Assembly (NCBI GenBank): GCA_964353745.1
Contig: CAYGWD010000030.1
Location: 1 to 9,570, forward strand
Direction: 5' to 3'
DNA: 9,570 nt
Origin: CS1-C013 sp964353745
GTDB taxonomy: Archaea; Aenigmatarchaeota; Aenigmatarchaeia; Aenigmatarchaeales; Aenigmatarchaeaceae
Part shown: in pieces, positions 1 to 4,977 of the stretch
Layout: each line of letters starts with the position of its first letter
Numbering within the stretch: position 1 is the stretch's first letter
Program-made: the position numbers and the translations under genes
Notes under the pieces: generated by a model
The model's database searches: none
What the model was told of the DNA's origin: nothing
Seen by the model: only the letters and a program-made list of their open reading frames with translations

Positions 1-110
1 TATTTATAAGTTCTGACTTAAAAACAAACATTGTTTACTATAAAGAAAACACTATAGTTATATTGTTTTGCAAGAATTTAAAATTTTTATTCGCTCTTTA
101 TTTCATAGAA

Positions 111-120
111 AGTTATATAA
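111..120 (+). promoter_or_regulatory. TATA box (box A) of the first operon
   Basis: The sequence AGTTATATAA ends about 54 bases before the first ATG. An archaeal start site would lie about 25 bases downstream, near 142-146, leaving a leader of roughly 30 bases that carries a Shine-Dalgarno site. The upstream 110 bases are AT-rich and show no gene; they contain only a short palindrome (AAACATTGTTT) at about 28-38. Assigned by position and sequence only. Confidence 0.55.
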
Positions 121-150
121 ATTCTCAAAACCTACCTGTGAAGGGTTTTT

Positions 151-168
151 CTCCTCTCCTTAGGAGGA
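151..168 (+). promoter_or_regulatory. Shine-Dalgarno site with possible self-sequestering hairpin
   Basis: AGGAGGA at 162-168 is a near-perfect Shine-Dalgarno site with six bases to the ATG at 175, and it decides this start. Directly upstream, CTCCT at 151-155 can pair with AGGAG at 162-166 around a six-base loop, which would hide the site. The stem is only five pairs, so a regulatory role is a possibility and not shown. Confidence 0.5.
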
Positions 169-174
169 AAAAAT

Positions 175-1167
175 ATGTTAGAAAGATTGGTGGAAACCAA
201 GGAGAGACATAAGTTAGTTAACACAAAGGAATTGGAAACAGTAGCAAGAGTTGAAGCAGCTTTACTAAAAGGTGCAAGAAATTTCTTCATCAGAGAGGGA
301 TTCATAGAAGTAAACGCACCGCACATAACCAAGGCAACAGGAGCATGCGAGAACATAGACACATTATTTGGACTAAACTATTTTGGAAAACAAGGATACC
401 TTAGCCAAACACAACAGTTATATCTAGAAACAATGATACCAAGACTAAAAAAGGTTTGGTGCATAGGACCAAGTTTTAGAGCAGAACCGGAATCAGACAA
501 CAGACATCTAACAGAATTTCCCTTGCTGGAGATAGAATTCGAGGGAAATTTCGAAGAACTATTAATCTATGTGGAGAACACAATCTGCAACATGATAGGA
601 GAAGTTCTGAAAGAAGAAAAGATATTAAAGGAAATAGGAATCGACGTTGAAAGACTGAAAAAAGTGAAAGCTCCTTTCAAGAGATTGACGTATGACGAAG
701 CGGTGAAGAAAATATCTAGTGAAGGTGTGAAGTGGGGAGACGATTTGAAGAGTAAGCATGAAAAAATGCTTGTAGAGATGACAGGAAACCAGCCTCTGTT
801 CATAACACACTTTCCAAAGAAAATAAAGTTCTTCAACATGAGAGAAAATGACTACAGGCCAGAAGTGGTGAACAGTTCGGATCTAATCTTGCCGGGAAGC
901 GGAGAAGCAGTTGGAGCAGCAGAAAGGGAATATAGATATGACAAACTTAAGGAAAGATTGGAAAATTCAATGATGATGCAGCAGCTTAAAGCTCGTGGAG
1001 GAAGTATAGAAGATTTTGATTGGTATCTGGAATGTGTAAAGAGCAACGGAATAAAATTACATTCTGGCTGTGGTATAGGACTAAACAGAGTAACTCAATT
1101 CGTGTTAGGAGCAGATGATATAAGAAAGTGCACAGTCTTTCCATTAAATTCAGAAACAATAATGTGA
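175..1167 (+). CDS. Asparagine synthetase of the AsnRS-like type (class II synthetase core without anticodon-binding domain)
   Basis: The 330-residue protein is the class II aminoacyl-tRNA synthetase catalytic core of the Asp/Asn group. Motif 2 is seen as FRAEPESDNRHLTEF (residues 101-115), the family loop GSGEAVGAAERE at 241-252, and motif 3 as GCGIGLNRVTQF (298-309) with its ATP-binding arginine at 305. The N-terminal OB-fold that binds the tRNA anticodon in true AsnRS/AspRS is absent: only about 25 residues precede the core. Archaeal proteins of this design, known in Pyrococcus, are asparagine synthetases that activate aspartate with ATP and use ammonia, so that function is inferred here. 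The start is fixed by the SD site at 162-168. The next gene begins four bases after the stop, so the two are almost certainly cotranscribed. The alternative is a paralogue that modifies some other substrate. Confidence 0.8.
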   Translation: MLERLVETKERHKLVNTKELETVARVEAALLKGARNFFIREGFIEVNAPHITKATGACENIDTLFGLNYFGKQGYLSQTQQLYLETMIPRLKKVWCIGPSFRAEPESDNRHLTEFPLLEIEFEGNFEELLIYVENTICNMIGEVLKEEKILKEIGIDVERLKKVKAPFKRLTYDEAVKKISSEGVKWGDDLKSKHEKMLVEMTGNQPLFITHFPKKIKFFNMRENDYRPEVVNSSDLILPGSGEAVGAAEREYRYDKLKERLENSMMMQQLKARGGSIEDFDWYLECVKSNGIKLHSGCGIGLNRVTQFVLGADDIRKCTVFPLNSETIM

Positions 1168-1171
1168 GAAA

Positions 1172-2155
1172 ATGAGTAAATTAGAGACGACAATTTGTGG
1201 AAGAAGACTTGATCCTTTCTATGGAAATGCAGCAGCAGATTATACAAGAGTAAGATGGCCACGATCTTGCAATGAGGTAACAGACTATAAATTGTTTTCT
1301 AGTCTTTGTAAGCAAGGATTACAGGGGTTCATTGAAACAAAAACAGAGATGATTGAAAAAAGAGAAGGAAATCCTGAACCAAGATATGCTTGGACTTGGG
1401 ATTTTGAACAGGGAATACAAAGCATGGGACTTCCATGTGTTGGGATATACAATTATCCCTATGAAAAATGTGACTCGCCAACCATAGCAAGTTTTGTTGG
1501 AAAGAATAAAGAAGAAACAAAGACAATGACGCTATATCTAGATGAGAGAGCAAAGAAAAATCCAAACATAATGGCATTAAGCCATAACGACGCCTGCCCA
1601 AATGTTCCAGGATGTCCCTCTTGCTATAAGGAGGACTCTTTAGAACACTTGAAAATAGTCAGAGAGAATACGAAATTGCCAGTTTTTACAAAAATAGGAT
1701 ATTTTCCTGAAGAAGAAAAGCTTATTCAGTTTGGTAAAAAAGTCGAAGACATTGGCATCAATGGCATAATAGCAATAAATTCACCTCCTGGCATGGGCAT
1801 AGATATTGAAACTGGAAGAAGTGCTATGAAGAAATATGGAGGGGTTTTCGGAAGAGGCCTTAAACCATTGGCATTAAGAACAGTTAACATACTTCATGAA
1901 AATACGAACTTAGACTTAATAGGTGTCGGCGGCGTTTACGAATGGTCAGATACAATAGAATTTCTTAGAGTTGGGGCAAAGGCTGTTCAATTTTCTTCAG
2001 CATACAACAGTAAAATCGTTGCCATAAACCGTCAAGAAGATGCAGTAGGCACTTTGTCTTCATTTTTGATAGAACAGAAACAAAAATTAGAAAGCCATTT
2101 AGAGCGTAAAGGAATAAAGTCTGTAACAGAAATCATAGGAAAAATAGAAAAATAA
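1172..2155 (+). CDS. pyrD: Dihydroorotate dehydrogenase, class 1A-like
   Basis: This 327-residue FMN-dependent TIM-barrel protein matches the dihydroorotate dehydrogenase family along its length: TKT with the FMN-contacting lysine (56-58), REGNPEPR (64-71), SMGLP (84-88), NDACPNVPG (139-147) with the active-site base Cys142, FTKIGYF (172-178), INSPPGMGID (202-211), GGVFGRGLKPLALR (223-236) and the phosphate-binding IGVGGV (250-255). A cysteine base and the REGNPxPR and SMGLP motifs point to class 1A, the soluble type that uses fumarate in known members. The enzyme oxidises dihydroorotate to orotate in UMP synthesis. Oddities: the residue before SMGLP, an orotate-contacting Asn in class 1A enzymes as I recall them, is Gln83, and the Asn after GLP is Cys89. 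Substrate could therefore differ. It is the second gene of an operon with the synthetase-like gene. Confidence 0.78.
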   Translation: MSKLETTICGRRLDPFYGNAAADYTRVRWPRSCNEVTDYKLFSSLCKQGLQGFIETKTEMIEKREGNPEPRYAWTWDFEQGIQSMGLPCVGIYNYPYEKCDSPTIASFVGKNKEETKTMTLYLDERAKKNPNIMALSHNDACPNVPGCPSCYKEDSLEHLKIVRENTKLPVFTKIGYFPEEEKLIQFGKKVEDIGINGIIAINSPPGMGIDIETGRSAMKKYGGVFGRGLKPLALRTVNILHENTNLDLIGVGGVYEWSDTIEFLRVGAKAVQFSSAYNSKIVAINRQEDAVGTLSSFLIEQKQKLESHLERKGIKSVTEIIGKIEK

Positions 2156-2184
2156 AAAATTACAACAAAAAATGTAAATTTTTT
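2155..2184 (+). terminator. Hairpin plus T run after pyrD
   Basis: An A run plus TTACA at about 2155-2164 can pair with TGTAA (2173-2177) and TTTTTT (2179-2184), with one bulged A at 2178 and an eight-base A-rich loop. It starts at the pyrD stop codon and ends in six T, which suits archaeal termination at U tracts. Confidence 0.5.
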
Positions 2185-2237
2185 AGAGATTTTTATTTAA
2201 TTTTGCCTAGAAAAAATAATTTTTGCAATAAAGAAAA

Positions 2238-2262
2238 TTATAAATACGAAGACGTATAAAAT
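2238..2262 (+). promoter_or_regulatory. TATA box(es) of a small transcription unit
   Basis: TTATAAATA at 2238-2246 and GTATAAAAT at 2254-2262 both resemble box A. From the first, transcription would start near 2269, just ahead of the hairpin at 2271-2291, which makes it the better candidate. Confidence 0.45.
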
Positions 2263-2270
2263 TTAATTAA

Positions 2271-2291
2271 GAACAAAACAAAATTTTGTTC
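2271..2291 (+). other. Perfect inverted repeat / 5' hairpin
   Basis: GAACAAAA (2271-2278) and TTTTGTTC (2284-2291) form a perfect eight-pair stem with loop CAAAA. It would lie at the very 5' end of the transcript predicted from the TATA box at 2238-2246. It might protect the transcript end or be an operator; neither is shown. Confidence 0.5.
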
Positions 2292-2306
2292 ATATTTTTC
2301 AAATAA

Positions 2307-2313
2307 GAGGTGA
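2307..2313 (+). promoter_or_regulatory. Strong Shine-Dalgarno site (GAGGTGA)
   Basis: GAGGTGA matches the archaeal anti-SD sequence over seven bases and sits six bases before a GTG codon at 2320. It is the main reason to take the tiny ORF that follows seriously. Confidence 0.6.
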
Positions 2314-2319
2314 CAAAAA

Positions 2320-2352
2320 GTGGCTAAAAAGAAAAAAGCAAAGAGAAAATAG
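2320..2352 (+). CDS. Candidate ten-codon lysine-rich mini-gene
   Basis: Starting at GTG, the reading gives MAKKKKAKRK followed by TAG: six lysines and one arginine in ten residues. It has an ideal SD site at the right spacing, a plausible TATA box and 5' hairpin upstream, and a hairpin with a T tract from 2365. I do not recognise the peptide. It could be a very small basic RNA- or DNA-binding protein, a lysine-rich leader peptide whose translation affects the hairpin behind it, or a chance ORF in a purine-rich non-coding RNA. No lysine-related gene follows; the next gene is a tRNA-Phe. Existence as a translated product rests only on the SD and the surrounding signals. Confidence 0.4.
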   Translation: MAKKKKAKRK

Positions 2353-2364
2353 TTCTGATAAATT

Positions 2365-2395
2365 GACCTGAGGAAGCGATGAAGGTCTTTTATAT
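2365..2395 (+). terminator. Hairpin with kink-loop-like sequence and T tract
   Basis: GACCT (2365-2369) pairs with AGGTC (2383-2387) and is followed by TTTTATATTTTT, so it looks like the 3' end of the small transcription unit. The 13-base loop is not random-looking: CTGA (2368-2371) and GCGATGA (2376-2382) resemble boxes D' and C' of archaeal C/D RNAs, an arrangement that can form a kink-loop bound by L7Ae. The outer C and D boxes with guide spacers are not present. From 2400 to 2450 the strand is T-rich with no visible gene. Confidence 0.45.
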
Positions 2396-2454
2396 TTTTA
2401 GTTTCTTTTTTTCTTCTTTTACGTTCTTGTTCTAATTCTTCGGAAAGATAAAAC

Positions 2455-2462
2455 ATTTAAAG
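2455..2462 (+). promoter_or_regulatory. Probable TATA box of the tRNA gene
   Basis: ATTTAAAG is centred about 34 bases before the first tRNA base, which would give a short 5' leader for RNase P to remove. AATAATATA at 2469-2477 is a second candidate but sits rather close. Confidence 0.4.
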
Positions 2463-2523
2463 TGTTTGAATAATATAATTCTTTATTGCTATGGGATGGT
2501 AGCTCAGCCTGGGAGAGCGCACG

Positions 2524-2542
2524 AGATATAAAAATCTGCGAA
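2524..2542 (+). other. tRNA-Phe intron 1 (19 nt, position 30/31)
   Basis: A complete bulge-helix-bulge can be drawn. The central helix is CGCA (2518-2521) with TGCG (2537-2540). The three-base bulges are CGA (2522-2524) and AAG (2541-2543). The intron-side helix is GAT/ATC closing loop ATAAAA. Cutting each bulge after its second base releases exactly this segment. Confidence 0.78.
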
Positions 2543-2549
2543 GCTGAAG

Positions 2550-2564
2550 ACCTGGGCGACAGCA
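2550..2564 (+). other. tRNA-Phe intron 2 (15 nt, canonical position 37/38)
   Basis: With intron 1 removed, the anticodon stem is followed by CTG (2544-2546) pairing with CAG (2560-2562). The segments to be cut are AGA (2548-2550) and CAA (2563-2565), each opened after its second base. The fourth central pair is an A-A mismatch and no intron-side helix is evident, so this is a relaxed bulge-helix-loop form. Confidence 0.65.
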
Positions 2565-2570
2565 ACCGTG

Positions 2571-2600
2571 AGCAGAAATACGAGAGTATTCTACCGGTAA
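2571..2600 (+). other. tRNA-Phe intron 3 (30 nt, position 43/44)
   Basis: The central helix is ACCG (2565-2568) with CGGT (2595-2598). The bulges are TGA (2569-2571) and AAG (2599-2601), each cut after the second base. The intron folds into a long hairpin, 2572-2581 with 2586-2594, with one C-A mismatch and one bulged A, capped by the GNRA tetraloop GAGA (2582-2585). This is the best-formed of the three. Confidence 0.8.
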
Positions 2601-2634
2601 GTGTCGGGGGTTCAAACCCCTCCCATCCCACAAA

Positions 2635-4338
2635 CTATTTTTCTAGAGAGGCTTTTACCAAGCCAACGAACAACGGAGCAGGCTTCATTGGCTTTGACTT
2701 GAGACAAGGATGCGATTGAGTGCCGACAAAAAAGGAATGATCCTCCAATTCCATGAATTCCATCAAAACACCATTAGGGGATTTTCCAGAAAATATCAAG
2801 CCATTCTTCTCCAGCACTTTAATGTATTCAGGATTAACCTCGTACCTATGTCTGTGCCTTTCCGATATTTCATTTTCTTTATACATTTCCTTTACTTTTG
2901 TACCGTCTTTCAGGACAGCGGGATAGGCTCCTAACCTCATTGTACCGCCATAATTAGATTGTTTAACAATGTCGACCTGCTCTGGAATAAAATCTATAAC
3001 AGGATAAAGCGTATTAGCGTCAAATTCAGTAGAGTTAGCTCCCTTCAAATTGCATACGTTTCTTGCAAACTCGACTACCGCTAACTGCATCCCAAGACAT
3101 AGGCCTAGAAACGGTATTTTATTCTCCCTTGCATATCTTATGGCGGCAATCTTTCCCTCTGTTCCCCTTTTACCAAAACCACCGGGAACTATTATTCCAC
3201 CAACATCCTTTAACGCATCCTCTACTGAGATCTTTTTATCATCCAAATCCGTGGACTCTATCCATTTTATCTTGACCCTAGCTCCTAGATAAGGACCTGC
3301 ATGTTCCAAAGCCTTGATTATACTCAAGTAAGAATCGTGAACAAAAGTGTATTTTCCTATTATTCCTATTGTGACTTCCTTTTCCGCATTCCTTATCCTA
3401 TCAACAAAATCCTCTAGCTTTGTGAAATTCAGCTCAGTATTACCGTTTTCTTTGGGTCTTATTTTCAATATATCAAAAATGGCTTCATCAACCTTATTCT
3501 CCCTTAATACGAGAGGTATTTCATAAACATTTCCAAAATCCCACAGATTGTATATCCTATCAATGCAGACATCAGAAAAAACGCTGACCTTTTCCTTGAC
3601 CTTTTGATTGATTGGCCTCTCAGATCTGCAGACTATTATGTCTGGTTGAACTCCTAATTCCATAAGCTTTCTTATACCTAGTTGCGCGGGTTTGCTCTTG
3701 AACTCACCGAGAGACTTCGGTTCTATTATGTACGTTACGTTGATGAAGCAAACGTTTTCCCTGCCTTCCTCGTATCTTAGTTCTCTCATGGCTTCTATGA
3801 AATATGAATTTTCTAGGTCGCCAACGGTCCCGCCCACTTCTACCAAAACAATATCAGCACCGGATTTTATGGCAAGATTTCTTAGAAAGTTCTTTATTTC
3901 TCCTGTCACGTGCGGTATGAATTGCACATCCCTTCCCAAGTATCCTCCTCTTCTCTCCTTGTCAATTATTATTTTAAAGATTTTACCAGCTGTCAAATAA
4001 TTGTCTTTGCACAGATTCTTGTTAAGATATCTTTCGTAAGAACCCAAATCCAGATCGCATTCTGTTCCATCATCCAGAACAAACACTTCTCCGTGCCTGT
4101 ACGGATTCAGGGTACCTGCATCGCAATTGAGATAGCCGTCAAACTTTATAGGCGAAACCTCAAAGCCATGGCATGCCAACAGCGTACCTAAGCAACCAGA
4201 GAATGTACCCTTGCCAACGCCGGACATAACGCTTCCTGTCACTATGACATACTTGGTTTTGCCTATGGCATAACCGTCTGGAAAAGAAACGAAGGATTCT
4301 TCCTCAGCTGACTTCTCAGAAACCGATTTTTGCTGCAT
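2635..4338 (-). CDS. pyrG: CTP synthase
   Basis: The 567-residue enzyme aminates UTP to CTP with ATP and glutamine. The N-terminal synthetase domain shows the P-loop region GSVMSGVGKG (35-44) and the UTP-site block RHGEVFVLDDGTECDLDLGSYERY. The C-terminal class I glutaminase domain has PGGFGKRG, the nucleophile elbow LGLCLGMQ with Cys414, and His543. The usual catalytic glutamate two residues after this histidine (HPE) is Cys545: the local sequence is GTQSHPCLKSKP. About 26 residues precede the usual start of the family. I chose ATG at 4338, about 26 bases from the box A at 4361-4368 (leaderless mRNA); an in-frame TTG at 4356 has no support. The gene is convergent with the tRNA and divergent from archaemetzincin. 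Confidence 0.95.
   Translation of the reverse strand: MQQKSVSEKSAEEESFVSFPDGYAIGKTKYVIVTGSVMSGVGKGTFSGCLGTLLACHGFEVSPIKFDGYLNCDAGTLNPYRHGEVFVLDDGTECDLDLGSYERYLNKNLCKDNYLTAGKIFKIIIDKERRGGYLGRDVQFIPHVTGEIKNFLRNLAIKSGADIVLVEVGGTVGDLENSYFIEAMRELRYEEGRENVCFINVTYIIEPKSLGEFKSKPAQLGIRKLMELGVQPDIIVCRSERPINQKVKEKVSVFSDVCIDRIYNLWDFGNVYEIPLVLRENKVDEAIFDILKIRPKENGNTELNFTKLEDFVDRIRNAEKEVTIGIIGKYTFVHDSYLSIIKALEHAGPYLGARVKIKWIESTDLDDKKISVEDALKDVGGIIVPGGFGKRGTEGKIAAIRYARENKIPFLGLCLGMQLAVVEFARNVCNLKGANSTEFDANTLYPVIDFIPEQVDIVKQSNYGGTMRLGAYPAVLKDGTKVKEMYKENEISERHRHRYEVNPEYIKVLEKNGLIFSGKSPNGVLMEFMELEDHSFFVGTQSHPCLKSKPMKPAPLFVGLVKASLEK
2638..2642 (+). terminator. T5 terminator of the tRNA gene
   Basis: Five T begin eight bases after the tRNA 3' end, inside the last codons of pyrG on the other strand. 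It is the only obvious stop signal for the tRNA transcript. Confidence 0.4.
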
Positions 4339-4360
4339 AATATATGATGCAAACAAAAAA

Positions 4361-4368
4361 ACTTAAAG
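4361..4368 (-). promoter_or_regulatory. Box A of pyrG
   Basis: Read on the minus strand this is CTTTAAGT, about 26 bases before the ATG at 4338. That spacing suggests transcription starts at or next to the start codon. Confidence 0.45.
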
Positions 4369-4403
4369 GTTTTGGAAGCAGTGAAAATGATTATTTTTTT
4401 AAC

Positions 4404-4411
4404 CTTTAAAA
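4404..4411 (+). promoter_or_regulatory. Box A of the archaemetzincin operon
   Basis: CTTTAAAA is centred about 18 bases before the ATG at 4425. This is slightly close for a leaderless start, so the exact start site is uncertain. No SD site precedes the ATG. Confidence 0.4.
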
Positions 4412-4424
4412 CCTAAATCTAATT

Positions 4425-4973
4425 ATGTTTCTTAGGATAGTTCCGGTAGGTAGTTTGCCCAAGGAAATTTTAGACGCAGTCATCAATGAATTGGGCGACC
4501 TGAACATAAAATGCAGGGTTATGTCTAAATTGGATATGCCGCAGGAATCATTCAACCATTGGAGAAGACAATACAATGCTGAAATTGTCATGAACATGCT
4601 CTCGCAATCGTCGGAGATAAAATTCATTGACAGGAGCATTCCTAGCTTGCTGTTAACAGACGCAGACTTGTATTACAGCGGATTGAACTTTGTTTTCGGC
4701 TTGGAGGATCCTGCAAAAAGCTGTGCCATTGTCTCATTAGCTAGGTTGAAGACCGAGTTTTACGATGAAAAACCTGATAGAAACCTCTTGGAAGAGAGGG
4801 TTGTTAAAGAGGTCGTACACGAAATAGGGCATTACCTCGGCTTAGACCATTGCCAACACATAGGTTGCGTGATGAATTTTTCGCCTTCCGTTTATGACGT
4901 TGACAAGAAACAAAAAAATTTCTGCGACAGCTGTAAATTAACATTGATGACAAGAGGAATAAATCTAGGGTGA
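4425..4973 (+). CDS. amzA: Archaemetzincin (M54 family zinc metalloprotease)
   Basis: The 182-residue protein carries the extended metzincin motif HEIGHYLGLDH (132-142), with three zinc-binding histidines and the general base Glu133. It is followed by the archaemetzincin-specific cysteines: Cys143, CVM with Cys148 and the Met-turn Met150, then CDSC at 167-170. These four cysteines form the structural zinc site typical of the family. The N-terminus IVPVG (5-9) and the total length are normal. There is no signal peptide, so it is probably a cytoplasmic peptidase; physiological substrates of archaeal members are not known to me. Its TGA overlaps a GTG (GTGA at 4970-4973) ahead of the HD-domain gene, which suggests cotranscription and coupled translation. 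Confidence 0.93.
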   Translation: MFLRIVPVGSLPKEILDAVINELGDLNIKCRVMSKLDMPQESFNHWRRQYNAEIVMNMLSQSSEIKFIDRSIPSLLLTDADLYYSGLNFVFGLEDPAKSCAIVSLARLKTEFYDEKPDRNLLEERVVKEVVHEIGHYLGLDHCQHIGCVMNFSPSVYDVDKKQKNFCDSCKLTLMTRGINLG

Positions 4974-4977
4974 TTAA

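Larger units (their letters stand above)
2493..2630 (+). tRNA. tRNA-Phe(GAA) with three introns
   Basis: The ends form a perfect acceptor stem (GGGATGG with CCATCCC, discriminator A), with D arm GCTC/GAGC and T arm GGGGG-TTCAAAC-CCCTC. Between them lie 86 bases where 22 are expected. Removing 2524-2542, 2550-2564 and 2571-2600 leaves anticodon stem CACGG/CCGTG, all five pairs Watson-Crick, around loop CTGAAGA and a variable loop GTGTC, for a 74-base mature tRNA. Anticodon GAA is at 2546-2548; G37 and the NTGTC variable loop are what archaeal tRNA-Phe usually has. Introns fall at 30/31, 37/38 and 43/44. CCA is not encoded. The convergent pyrG stop lies four bases beyond. Exon limits were chosen so each intron sits in a bulge-helix-bulge-like fold; the middle one is the weakest. 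Confidence 0.87.

Noticed and set aside
2357..2400. Full box C/D guide RNA around the CTGA/GATGA motifs
   Set aside because: No proper C box lies about 12 bases before CTGA and no D box lies after GATGA, so at most half of such an RNA is present.
2238..2456. 72-codon minus-strand frame rich in Lys, Arg and Phe
   Set aside because: It starts without an SD site, follows from the A/T-rich homopolymers of the intergenic region, and lies opposite the better-supported small transcription unit.
2486..2719. 77-codon plus-strand frame over the tRNA region
   Set aside because: It is simply the tRNA-Phe gene and the antisense of the pyrG 3' end read as protein.
4339..4356. TTG start six codons upstream for pyrG
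   Set aside because: No SD site precedes it. The box A at 4361-4368 is too close for a transcript including it, while ATG 4338 fits a leaderless start.
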